DNA from: Chrysochromulina parva
Taxonomy: Eukaryota; Haptophyta; Prymnesiales; Chrysochromulinaceae
Reading direction: 5' to 3'
Assembly (NCBI GenBank): GCA_002887195.1
Contig: PJAB01001894.1
Span: 1-11,650 of the forward strand
DNA: 11,650 nt
Positions 1 to 7,009 of this stretch are shown one piece after another. The position numbers were made by a program, and so were the translations under genes. The notes beneath the pieces are model-generated. The model was not told the DNA's origin and ran no database searches. It saw only the letters and a list, made by a program, of their open reading frames with translations. Positions within the stretch are counted from its first letter, which is position 1. Each line of letters starts with the position of its first letter.

Positions 1-52
1 TTTGTGTGTGCCCCCTGAGTGTGGCCCCTTTGTGGCCCCTGGAGCGTGGCAC

Positions 53-79
53 CGCGCCCCGATTGCCTAATCGGGCGCG
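53..79. repeat. Strong hairpin (inverted repeat) near window start
   Basis: The arm CGCGCCCCGATT (53-64) is followed by the loop gcct and the arm AATCGGGCGCG (69-79). The arms pair over 11 bp with one bulged C. The hairpin lies about 300 bp before the start of the ABC1 kinase gene. It could be a transcript-end structure of a gene to the left of the window or a chance GC-rich inverted repeat. Nothing else in the first 100 bases explains it. Confidence 0.6.
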
Positions 80-173
80 AACTTAGAATCGCGATCACTT
101 CCCGCAAGCGCGTGTTTTTTTCAGGCGTGAGTCGGGGGTTGTTTGTCTAGAACACCCTTTGCGCACTCCGCGT

Positions 174-245
174 GCGACGTCTAAGGTTACTCACCACTAC
201 TCAAGTAGTGCGACGTCTAAGGTTACTCACCACTACTCAAATAGT
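174..245. repeat. 36-bp tandem direct repeat, two copies
   Basis: Two adjacent copies (174-209 and 210-245) start with GCGACGTCTAAGG and differ at one base (g205 versus a241). Copy 1 ends in the dyad ACTACTcaAGTAGT (196-209), which copy 2 weakens to ACTACTcaAATAGT. The repeat lies 140-211 bp upstream of the ABC1 kinase ATG, so it could be a promoter element array or a small tandem duplication. There is no spacer between copies, so it is not a CRISPR-type array. Confidence 0.85.
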
Positions 246-384
246 CACTCTTTCCCGCGTTTCATACGTTTCATACCGGTACTGTAGTCCCTTGCGGAGG
301 AGCACGCAACGGCGCGAGTCCTCGTGTGGATTTTGAAACCCCGCAGGTGCGCTGCGTTGGGCGTTTTGGGGAATCCCACGCAAC

Positions 385-2049
385 ATGCTTCGATTCGCTC
401 GTCGCGTTTCGGCCGGCGCGGCGGCTGGCGCCAGCGCTTATGCCGCCTACGAGTACAACACAAACGAGGGTTTTCGTCGTGCGTGCCAGCTCTACTTTCG
501 GATCGGGCCAGTCGTGTTATTATATCGCGCCGTGGAGTTCAAGCACGCACTGCTGCAGCCGCCCGAAGACGTGGCGGAGCAGGAGTGGCGTGCGCTCGAT
601 CGCCGTTTCGCGGTTCCGGTTGTGAAAACGCTCGAGGAGCTGCAGGGCATGTACACAAAGTACGGCCAGATCGCAGCGGGCATGACCAACACGCTCTCAC
701 CCATTTGGATTGAGGAGCTGCGCCATTTGGAGGATGCCGTGCCACCTCGGTCCGTGGAAGTGGTGTACCGGACGATTGTGGAGGAGACGGGACGGCCAGT
801 CGAAGCCACATTCTCAACGTTTGATCCGGTGCCGCTCGGCTCCGCATCCATTGGCCAGGTGCACCGCGCCACGCTCGCGAGCGACGGCTCTGAAGTCGCG
901 GTCAAGGTGCAGTACCCAGATTCGAAAACCTTCTTCCGCTCGGACATGTCCACGATCAAGAGCTTCTTCAAGCTCGCGGCGCCGGAGCAGCTGATCACGC
1001 TCGGCGAGCTCGAGCGTCAGTTCGAGTTCGAGTTTGACTACCGTCACGAGGCCGCCAATCTCGCAGAGGTCGGTGCCAACATGACGAAACACGGCTTCAT
1101 GCCGCGGGAGGTCGTCGTGCCCTCGCCTCGCGTGGAGCTCTGCTCGGAGCGGCTGCTGGTCATGGAGCTCACGCCCGGCTGCAAGCTTCTCGACGGGCTG
1201 CGCCGCTATGGCGCCAAGCTCGCCGCCGAGCAGGGTCAGACCATCGAGGAGTTCGAGCTGGCGATGCGGCGCAAGATTGAGCGCGAAGGGGTGCCCGCGA
1301 GGTACGAGGGGCCATCGGCGGCGCAGATCGAACGGTACTTGCGGCTCGCGCGCTGGCGCGACGCGCTCGTAAACTCGCTGATCGTGAGCTTCAATCTCGT
1401 CCTCGGCTGGGCATTCGGGCGCCTGGAGCGGAGGCAGACGTTACTCCCTCCGAATGCACCGCGGATGATGGATATCCTCATGCGTGTGCACGGGACGCAG
1501 CTGCTCGTGGACGGAGTGTTCAACGCGGATACGCACGCGGGCAACTTTCTGCTCATGCCCGACGATCGGATCGCGCTCATCGACTACGGCTCGACGAAGC
1601 GGCTCAAGCGCGCCGAGCGCCTCTCAGCGTGCTGCATGTATGCTGCCTTAGCACGGCGCGACGCGGACACCCTGTACAACCTCGCGGTCGCGGGCGGCTA
1701 CAAGAGCAAGCACATGGACAAGGAGGTGATCGTAAAGCTCCTCCGCTTTGGCAACGACACTTTTGGGCGCGACCTCCTCGGCGACAAGAACGTGGCGCAG
1801 TTCATGGACGATCTCAAGGCGCAGGACCCGTATGAGCAGGCAGCGGACAATCTCGTGATGGCATCGTTCATGAGCTTCCGGCTGCGTATCGTCGGGCTTG
1901 CACTCAACCACCCGGTTGTGTGCTCGGATTGGTGGGGGCGCATCGCCGAGAAGGAGCTCGAGAGGGAGGGCGTGCCCTATAGGATGTGGACGCTCGACTT
2001 TATGCGCGAGCTCAATAGTGCGACGATCAACCTTGCGACGGTCAATTAG
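385..2049 (+). CDS. ABC1/ADCK (UbiB-family) atypical kinase-like protein, ADCK1-like
   Basis: This 554-residue protein belongs to the ABC1/ADCK/UbiB family, whose members act in mitochondria or plastids in coenzyme Q, prenyl-lipid or lipid homeostasis. Family hallmarks are visible: the KxGQ motif (KYGQ, 92-95), the Ala/Ser-rich loop GSASIGQ (152-158), the nucleotide-binding Lys174 in VAVKVQ, an acidic segment FEFEFDYRHE (213-222), the hinge LVMEL (258-262), the catalytic loop NADTHAGN (380-387, usually ADPHPGN) and the metal-binding DYG (400-402, in place of DFG). The N-terminus is basic, then Ala-rich and hydrophobic up to about residue 22, which fits a mitochondrial or plastid import signal. 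The layout resembles ADCK1 more than COQ8. An unusually long helical stretch (about 265-355) separates the hinge from the catalytic loop. The ATG at 385 opens a complete presequence. The gene has no intron. Substrate and kinase activity are unknown. Confidence 0.93.
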   Translation: MLRFARRVSAGAAAGASAYAAYEYNTNEGFRRACQLYFRIGPVVLLYRAVEFKHALLQPPEDVAEQEWRALDRRFAVPVVKTLEELQGMYTKYGQIAAGMTNTLSPIWIEELRHLEDAVPPRSVEVVYRTIVEETGRPVEATFSTFDPVPLGSASIGQVHRATLASDGSEVAVKVQYPDSKTFFRSDMSTIKSFFKLAAPEQLITLGELERQFEFEFDYRHEAANLAEVGANMTKHGFMPREVVVPSPRVELCSERLLVMELTPGCKLLDGLRRYGAKLAAEQGQTIEEFELAMRRKIEREGVPARYEGPSAAQIERYLRLARWRDALVNSLIVSFNLVLGWAFGRLERRQTLLPPNAPRMMDILMRVHGTQLLVDGVFNADTHAGNFLLMPDDRIALIDYGSTKRLKRAERLSACCMYAALARRDADTLYNLAVAGGYKSKHMDKEVIVKLLRFGNDTFGRDLLGDKNVAQFMDDLKAQDPYEQAADNLVMASFMSFRLRIVGLALNHPVVCSDWWGRIAEKELEREGVPYRMWTLDFMRELNSATINLATVN

Positions 2050-2383
2050 CGAGCACAACACTGTGGAGGACACACAGGGGCACCCTCTCAAGTAAGAAGA
2101 GTGTTTGACGGGGGCGGCAGGGCGCGATCGACCCGAAAGTCGACGGTCAAGGCACGACAGGGCTCGGCTGGAGAGCGGGGATGGGGTCTCGGGGGAGGCG
2201 GATCGATGGCCTTCATAGTAGACCTTTCGGCGCCAACGGCTATATGAGACGGGCACTTTAAATGGCTTTCCCTATGTAATGACGATACTGACGTAACCCT
2301 ACCCGCACTTTTTCGCGCACTGCGCGTGTCTGACACTGAGTGGCGAGTCTGACACTCCAGTACGCGGGAAACGTACTGAGCTC

Positions 2384-2571
2384 GGCCGTTTCGGCCAAAG
2401 TTCGTCAACGGTCGGCCAGGTTTGGGGGCCGTTTCGCGGGTCGACGTTTCGCCGAAAAGGGGGGGTGGGTTTTCGGTTTCACACTGAATCTCCACTGGTC
2501 GCTGAGGTCGACCCCCCGCGACCTCGGATGGTCCGACCGTTTCGGGCAAGTCGGCCACCTAAGGCCGTTTC
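2384..2571. repeat. Dispersed CCGTTTC(G) repeats
   Basis: The core CCGTTTC occurs at about 2387-2393 (inside GGCCGtttCGGCC), 2429-2435, 2538-2544 and 2565-2571, and a related ACGTTTCG lies near 2443-2450. This is a cluster of short same-strand repeats within 190 bp upstream of the Cys-rich gene. They could be binding sites or degenerate repeat DNA. No family is recognised. Confidence 0.45.
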
Positions 2572-2590
2572 TGTCGTGAAACTTTGTGTT

Positions 2591-2606
2591 TCACACTGCA
2601 GTGTGA
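2591..2606. promoter_or_regulatory. Perfect 16-bp palindrome TCACACTGCAGTGTGA
   Basis: This perfect dyad lies 117-132 bp before the ATG at 2723. Its half-site CACACTGCA recurs four times (three exact, one with a terminal G) upstream of the channel gene at 9399-11276, at a similar distance (about 115-180 bp) from that ATG. A partial copy (TTCACACTGAA) is at about 2479-2489. The symmetry and shared position suggest a site for a dimeric DNA-binding protein. This is an inference. Confidence 0.45.
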
Positions 2607-2648
2607 GGTTATCATATTGCATGCAATCCCCATATGGTTTCCGGAACC

Positions 2649-2667
2649 GTTTCCAAACTTTGGAAAC
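2649..2667. repeat. Perfect 9-bp inverted repeat with GGAAAC direct repeats
   Basis: GTTTCCAAA (2649-2657) and TTTGGAAAC (2659-2667) form a perfect inverted repeat around one central C. It is followed by another TTGGAAACTTTTT and a TGGGAAAA copy. The block ends about 55 bp before the ATG of the Cys-rich gene, where core promoter or 5' untranslated sequence is expected. Confidence 0.55.
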
Positions 2668-2722
2668 TTTTTTGGAAACTTTTTGGGAAAAAACGAAAAA
2701 AAACGATCGAAATCCAAGCTCC

Positions 2723-3705
2723 ATGTCGACCCCGTCCCTCCTCGACCTCGTCTCCGCGACCCCCGAGATCCTCGGTTCCGCTACGCGTCCGGCCTCCGCG
2801 ATGGGTCAAATCGATCCGGCTCCGCCCGCCGAGCTCACCGACGCGGTTTCGGCCTCTCCGCTCGAGCCGTTCGCGAACCCCGGCGCCGCGCGCCAGGAGC
2901 CCGGCGAGGAGCCCACCATGACCCAAAATGTCGAGCGTCCCACAATGGCGGCCGACGGCTTCAGGCTCGACCCGGCGGCGGACTGCGCGGACTGCGAGTC
3001 GGGCGGTTTCACCAAGGAGGATCTCGAGTGGTTCGCAAAGCACAGTGCAAGATGTGCAAGATCTGCAACCCTGATCTCGTGGCAGTGCCCGTTGAGAAGT
3101 TCGTCAAGATTTACCTGTGCGAGGACAAGCCCCCGGCGCTCGGCGTCACCCACGCCCACTTCGACACGGTCGGCACGCTCTACGCCAAGTTCGACATCGC
3201 GGCGTACGTCGCCAAGTCCGGCCACAAGCCGCTCGAGGACTTCTTTGCTGTCCATGGCGACACGTGCGAGACCAACTTCTGCTTCAACCTGGACGGCCCC
3301 AAGATCCCCAACAAGGCGGCGGACCTGCTCTACAACCTGGCCAAGCACTCCAAGCTCACGTACGGCATGAAGAAGCGCGTGACGCACCACGTGTACGTGT
3401 TCTCCGAGAACTGGAGCGCCAAGCCGGAGGACACCTGGAGCGACTACATCAAGGACAGATTCAGAGAGCCCTTCCGCGTGCCAGAGCCCCCGGGCGCGGG
3501 CCTCTCGGGGGCGGGGGGGGGGGTGGAGGGGGTGGGGGCAGCGCGAGCCGAGGGCCGGCGCGCGGCGGCCGCGAGAGCGCCCGAGCGGAGCGGCGTGCCG
3601 CGCGCGCACGCCGAGTCCGGAGTCGGGATCCGGGATTATTGGTTTATTCATTATTGCCTGGCGCGGCACGGTTTGTGGCGTTCGATCAAAAGGTACACGC
3701 ACTGA
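2723..3705 (+). CDS. Unrecognised Cys-rich protein, frame broken at about 3040-3046
   Basis: I do not recognise this family. The ATG at 2723 opens an acidic, Ala/Pro-rich N-terminus (about 80 residues, probably disordered), then C88-x2-C91 and the segment FTKEDLEWFAKH. At about 3040-3046 the plausible protein jumps by -1 into the next frame, which continues with C-x2-C-x2-C (tgc at 3046, 3055 and 3064) and about 140 residues of well-composed, probably folded sequence ending near KDRFREPF (about 3475). The Cys pairs on the two sides of the jump would together make a CxxC...CxxC zinc-site pattern, which argues that both frames belong to one gene. After 3480 the frame runs through an 11-G tract (3513-3523) into low-complexity sequence, so the stop at 3703-3705 is uncertain. 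Causes could be a one-base error or deletion, a mutation, a tiny intron (GT at 3006, AG at 3040, 35 nt) or frameshifting. No classical -1 slippery heptamer is seen. Confidence 0.6.
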
Positions 3706-3996
3706 TCCACTGCCGACCAGCAACGCCGCGGCCGGACAGTGCCACACAGTACAGCGTCGTAGATAAGAGTAAACAAATCGACGCGTGCGCGACCGACAAC
3801 TACGCCCGTCGAGAGCGCGCGACTCATCGTGTGTGTCCTTCGGAGTCTTGCGTGCGCGCGCTCTCCAGGTCACCGGCTCCAATCTGCGCTCTTGCTCCCA
3901 GACCCGTCTGCTTTGTGTTGCGCCCCAGGTATCGAGAGCAGTTTCTTGCCGTCAGGCCGTATGTTATTAACTTCGGTCTCGAGGCAGCGCACCCCA
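3706..3996. other. Convergent intergenic spacer
   Basis: These 291 bases separate two converging genes and should hold both 3' untranslated regions. I see no RNA gene, repeat or conserved protein fragment. A long plus-strand open frame that crosses the spacer and runs on over the Sua5 gene is an Arg/Pro-rich shadow. Confidence 0.5.
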
Positions 3997-5403
3997 TCAG
4001 TCCTCGGGCTCGACGACGAGACTCTGTTCGTCGGCGCTCAGCCACGCCTCTCGGCCAGAGGCAGCTCGGAAGAGGCGATCCGCGACCGCCGGAAGTGCTT
4101 CGTCCGTCAAGCTCGATGAGGAGGGCGGGGCACGCGCCCCCCCCATGCCGCCCTCCGATGGGGGCATCAGGTTAGGCAGCAGCACGCAGCGTCCGCCGCG
4201 CGCGGTCTGCGCCTCGGCCCACCGGAGAGCTTCGAAGACCAGCGCGGCCGCCTCATTGGCGTCCGCTGTGGGCGACAGGTCGCGGTACGCGCAGCACGAG
4301 CTCTCGAAACGTCGAAGCTGGCCGCCAAAGTCGAGCAGGACCGCGTCGCGCAGCGCAAAGCGCATGGGCGGTGGCAGCGGCGCGCCTGAGGCTGGCGCCG
4401 TGGGGGCGTGTGGCGGCGCCCGCACGAGAAACGAAGGCAGGTCGGGCGCGTAGTGTGTCAGCAGCATGCCTGGCGCCACCATACCCGTCATTTCAGACGA
4501 GCCCGTAGCAGCAGCATCGGTGGCGGCTTCGTCAACGGGCGAGGTCGGTGGTGGATGCTTGAGAGCCTGCTTGGGAGGCTGGATGCGCAGCTTGAAGCCC
4601 GTCGGCGTGGCAGCGAGCCAGCGCACGAGCTCTGCCTCGGGCACGCCGCCCCGTCGTAGCAGCAGTAGTTCGCTGGCCGCCGCATCCAACTTGAGGACCG
4701 TGCTCTCGATCCCCACGTCACAACATGTCGAGGGTGCGCCTGCGCTCGCCTTGTCAGGGTTGAGGACTAGGATGGGGTGCGCGCCAAGATCATCCATCAC
4801 GTGCTCAGGCCTCGTCGGGCTCACGTGGCCGAAACGGTTGGCGCTCGGCGCGGCCACGGGCACCGCCGCGGCACTGAGCAGCTCAAGGGCTCGTGTGTGC
4901 TTCGGCATTCGCACGCCCACCCAGCCGGTCCCGGCGGTGACAGCTGGTGGCAGAGCCGGGCACGCGGGCGCGACGAGCGTCAGCGGGCCAGGCCAGAAGG
5001 ACGCCATCAGCTGGCGCATGAGCGCGAGTCCCTTGGCATCGAGCATCACCAGCGCCTCCGCGGCAGCAGGAGTTGACACGTGCACGATGAGAGGATCCGA
5101 GCGAGGCCGGCCCTTGACGGTGAAGATACTAGCGACAGCGTCCGCGTCAAAGGCGTGCGCACCGAGGCCGTACACCGTCTCGGTCGGAAAAGCGACTAGC
5201 CTCCCGGCACGCAGTGCCTCCGCCGCCTCGTCAATGGAGTCGATGAAGCGACCGCGCTGATCTGGTTGCGGCTGCCGCAGCACGGCCGCTGGTGGACGGC
5301 GCGTGGCGGCTGCAAACAGACGCGCCGGCACGCCGGTTCGGCGTAAACAACACGGGATCATGGCTACCGAGATCGCCACTGATGCCAAAGCTATGGCCGC
5401 CAT
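3997..5403 (-). CDS. SUA5: Threonylcarbamoyl-AMP synthase, Sua5/YrdC family
   Basis: The enzyme makes threonylcarbamoyl-AMP from threonine, bicarbonate and ATP, the first step of the universal t6A modification at A37 of ANN-decoding tRNAs; the KEOPS/Kae1 or Qri7 machinery then transfers the group to tRNA. The YrdC domain spans about 53-263, with PTETVYGLG (73-81), the K-x-R motif KGR (97-99), FWPGPLT (136-142) and the SxN motif S187-A-N189. A Pro/Ala-rich linker carries the Sua5 signature APGMLLTHYAP (310-320), and a C-terminal Sua5 domain follows to about 450. The 468-residue length fits a long eukaryotic Sua5. The first 50 residues are hydrophobic then Arg/Ala-rich without acidic residues, which suggests organelle targeting. 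Met15 could be a second start giving a different location. It lies 176 bp downstream of a same-strand gene and has no visible intron. Confidence 0.95.
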   Translation of the reverse strand: MAAIALASVAISVAMIPCCLRRTGVPARLFAAATRRPPAAVLRQPQPDQRGRFIDSIDEAAEALRAGRLVAFPTETVYGLGAHAFDADAVASIFTVKGRPRSDPLIVHVSTPAAAEALVMLDAKGLALMRQLMASFWPGPLTLVAPACPALPPAVTAGTGWVGVRMPKHTRALELLSAAAVPVAAPSANRFGHVSPTRPEHVMDDLGAHPILVLNPDKASAGAPSTCCDVGIESTVLKLDAAASELLLLRRGGVPEAELVRWLAATPTGFKLRIQPPKQALKHPPPTSPVDEAATDAAATGSSEMTGMVAPGMLLTHYAPDLPSFLVRAPPHAPTAPASGAPLPPPMRFALRDAVLLDFGGQLRRFESSCCAYRDLSPTADANEAAALVFEALRWAEAQTARGGRCVLLPNLMPPSEGGMGGARAPPSSSSLTDEALPAVADRLFRAASGREAWLSADEQSLVVEPED

Positions 5404-5483
5404 GAATCAAGCTACCGGTACACGGCTGCTGCTCGTGGGTTCATCACGCGACTTCACGCGAGTGTGCAATACGGCGCGCGTCG

Positions 5484-5513
5484 ACGGCGCTTGAGACGGC
5501 GCTCAACGGCGCT
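5484..5513. repeat. Three ACGGCGCT direct repeats upstream of Sua5
   Basis: ACGGCGCT occurs at 5484-5491, 5496-5503 and 5506-5513, and ACGGCGCG at 5471-5478, all on the plus strand. They lie about 80-110 bp upstream of the Sua5 start, in the 176-bp gap to the gene before it. A short promoter repeat or chance GC-rich repetition are both possible. Confidence 0.4.
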
Positions 5514-5579
5514 CGCGATCTTGAGACACAACGCACAGCCTTTTAAGGTTCCTCTTCACGCTCAAAGCGCGACTGGTTT

Positions 5580-6656
5580 TCAATCCAGTTCCGGCAGGAG
5601 CAGCGGGCGCAGCGTCACAACGAGCTCGCGCCGTTTCGCCGAAAACTTGGCCGTCGCACTGTCCTCGTCGACGGCGCTCGGGAGAAGCACCACGATCGGC
5701 GCCGGTCGGCCACGCACCTCAAGGCTCAGCTTCTGGGCGCTCAGGCTCAAGTCGAGGTCCGCCATGCCCTTCTCCGCATCGTCCAGATTGCGCACGACGA
5801 TTTTCCAAGCTCCCGCAATCTCGGACTGAATCTCGGAGATCTCGACGTCCGGGTGCTGCTCGATCGAGGCAGGCGCGGGCGGCAGCGCGGGGAGCGACGC
5901 GGCGGGTGCGGGCGTCGGCGTGGGTGTGGGTGGCGGCGCGGGTGCGGGTGGCACGGGCGCTGGCCGCCGGCCGCCCACCTTGATGACAGACTTTGTGAGA
6001 GCGGGTGTCGCGGGCAGCGCGGCAGGTACGGCGTCCGTGTCCGTTGGCTCGAGGCACGGCAGGACTTGGTCAAAAAAGGTGCGGAGCAAGGCGCTCTCGG
6101 CCGCGTTGGTGGCGTGGCCGAGCCCGTCGAGCGTGTGTTCAACGATCCGTGTCGCCGCGTGCTGCTTGCGCAGCATCTGCACGCTCTCGCTCATGAGCGC
6201 GTATGCTACCTCGTGGTCCGCTGTCCCATGGCAGAGCAGAATCGGCGTCTCTACGTTGGCCTCGTTCGCAATGCACGGCCCGGCCGTCCAGCCGCTGAAG
6301 CTTGCGATGCCTGCGAGTCGGGATCGATGGCTTCGGCCCGCAGCCAGCGCCAATGCGCCACACTGACCGAAGCCGCCGAGCACGATTCGCTCAGAGCGCA
6401 CACCCATCGCCTCGGCCTGAGCGATGATGGCGTGCACAGCGGAAATGGCTGCGGCAAGGCCGGGTAACTCCATGCACGCGACGCCCTCTGCACGGATGAA
6501 ACGCAAAGGTGGCACCAGCTCCAGTCCTACGGAAGCCTCCTCTGGGAAAGACCATCGTGCCCAAGGGAGCCCAGCGCCAGCCTGGTATTGCAGGTGAGCC
6601 CACGCTTCGCGCGTCTCCGAGCGACCGCGCAACCAAATGACCCATGCGTCGTGCAT
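5580..6656 (-). CDS. Acyl-protein-thioesterase-like domain (catalytic Ser lost) fused to a PIH1-type CS domain
   Basis: Residues 1-202 match the alpha/beta-hydrolase fold of acyl-protein thioesterases/LYPLA carboxylesterases, which remove palmitate from proteins. The nucleophile elbow reads GFGQCG (95-100) where the family has GFSQGG, so the catalytic Ser is Gly97. The usual N-terminal LHGxGD motif is changed to LRGRSE (9-14). The triad Asp (HGTAD147) and His (GLGH181) positions remain. After a Pro/Thr/Ala linker (about 203-265, with PT repeats), residues 268-358 form a CS-like beta domain resembling the C-terminal domain of PIH1D proteins, with a characteristic LP...VDEDSATAKF segment followed by the strand ELVVTL near 345-349. 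PIH1 proteins act with HSP90/R2TP in assembling dynein arms and other complexes. A non-catalytic lipid- or acyl-protein-binding module recruited to a co-chaperone is one inference. The start at 6656 fits the family, and there is no targeting peptide. Confidence 0.82.
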   Translation of the reverse strand: MHDAWVIWLRGRSETREAWAHLQYQAGAGLPWARWSFPEEASVGLELVPPLRFIRAEGVACMELPGLAAAISAVHAIIAQAEAMGVRSERIVLGGFGQCGALALAAGRSHRSRLAGIASFSGWTAGPCIANEANVETPILLCHGTADHEVAYALMSESVQMLRKQHAATRIVEHTLDGLGHATNAAESALLRTFFDQVLPCLEPTDTDAVPAALPATPALTKSVIKVGGRRPAPVPPAPAPPPTPTPTPAPAASLPALPPAPASIEQHPDVEISEIQSEIAGAWKIVVRNLDDAEKGMADLDLSLSAQKLSLEVRGRPAPIVVLLPSAVDEDSATAKFSAKRRELVVTLRPLLLPELD

Positions 6657-6781
6657 GACTCACTTCCCTGTCGTGTGTGTGGTGTGGTCACGACGATTTC
6701 TGCAGACGATTTCGGCGTTTTCTCCTCGCACATGCTCGCACAGGCGAGGCTACCCGGCAGGCTTAGCCGGTACCGGCGGCT

Positions 6782-6901
6782 CCCCCCCGGTGTCTTTTTA
6801 CCGGCTAGGTACGCTTCGACGCGGTAGCGGTTCTTCTTCGTCGGGTCGTTCACAGGGTCGTACTGACGCGTGATCAGGCATTTGTAATAGACTCCACCCC
6901 G
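6782..6901 (-). pseudogene. Short coding-like fragment, unidentified
   Basis: On the minus strand a run of about 39 codons has normal protein-like composition (for example YYKCLITRQYDPVND, then RYRVEAYLAGKKTPG). Before it the frame becomes low-complexity and then meets a TGA, with no upstream Met. After it, past a seven-C tract (plus strand, 6782-6788), it turns into unlikely Arg-rich sequence. It could be an exon of an undetected gene, a degenerate gene copy, or a lucky open stretch. I recognise no family. Confidence 0.25.
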
Positions 6902-6987
6902 CCGCGGCGACGCCGACGGGCAGACGTCGAGGCAGACGGGTCAGCGTCGGAGCCGTTTTGCTTACGCGTTACGGTCTACGTTTTGCT

Positions 6988-7009
6988 TTAATGAGCCGTT
7001 AATGAGCCG
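6988..7009. repeat. 11-bp tandem repeat TTAATGAGCCG x2
   Basis: Two perfect adjacent copies (6988-6998 and 6999-7009) lie in the gene-poor interval. This is probably a small tandem duplication without known function. Confidence 0.7.

Larger units (their letters stand above)
1..384. other. Upstream region of the ABC1 kinase gene, no gene seen
   Basis: Apart from the hairpin and the 36-bp tandem repeat, I see only short degenerate GTGGCCCCT copies (21-29 and 32-40). Open frames that cross this stretch are short, Arg-rich and show no family resemblance. The stretch probably holds the promoter and 5' untranslated region of the gene that starts at 385. No clear TATA box is visible. Confidence 0.5.
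2050..2722. other. Intergenic region rich in dyads; probable promoter of the Cys-rich gene
   Basis: I find no convincing gene in these 673 bases. The left part (2050-2320) is unremarkable. From about 2328 the region holds a direct repeat GTCTGACACT (2328-2337, 2347-2356), the inverted repeats CAGTACG/CGTACTG (2358-2378), GGCCGtttCGGCC (2384-2396) and GAGGTCG/CGACCTC (2504-2525), several CCGTTTC-type repeats, and two larger palindromes listed separately. Just before the ATG at 2723 come three GGAAACTTTT-like repeats and A-runs (2660-2705). This density suggests regulatory DNA or the remains of a small non-autonomous element. Confidence 0.55.

Noticed and set aside
174..245. CRISPR-like array
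   Set aside because: Two directly adjacent copies with no spacers, in a eukaryotic-looking region.
2584..3045. Using the second frame (ATG at 2584) as the N-terminus of the Cys-rich protein, avoiding a frame change
   Set aside because: That stretch is highly Arg/Pro-rich and translates what looks like promoter DNA; the frame from 2723 has a far better composition and supplies the matching CxxC.
2806..3882. 358-codon minus-strand open frame opposite the Cys-rich gene
   Set aside because: Arg/Val/Glu-rich antisense pattern typical of GC-rich coding DNA; the plus strand has better protein composition and the Cys cluster.
3117..4175. 352-codon plus-strand open frame
   Set aside because: Arg/Gly/Pro-rich composition without any family signal; it is a shadow of the Cys-rich gene and runs antisense into Sua5.
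5573..5590. tRNA T-arm-like hairpin ACTGGttttcaatCCAGT
   Set aside because: Lacks the GTTCRANTC loop and any acceptor or anticodon arm; it overlaps the end of the thioesterase/CS gene.
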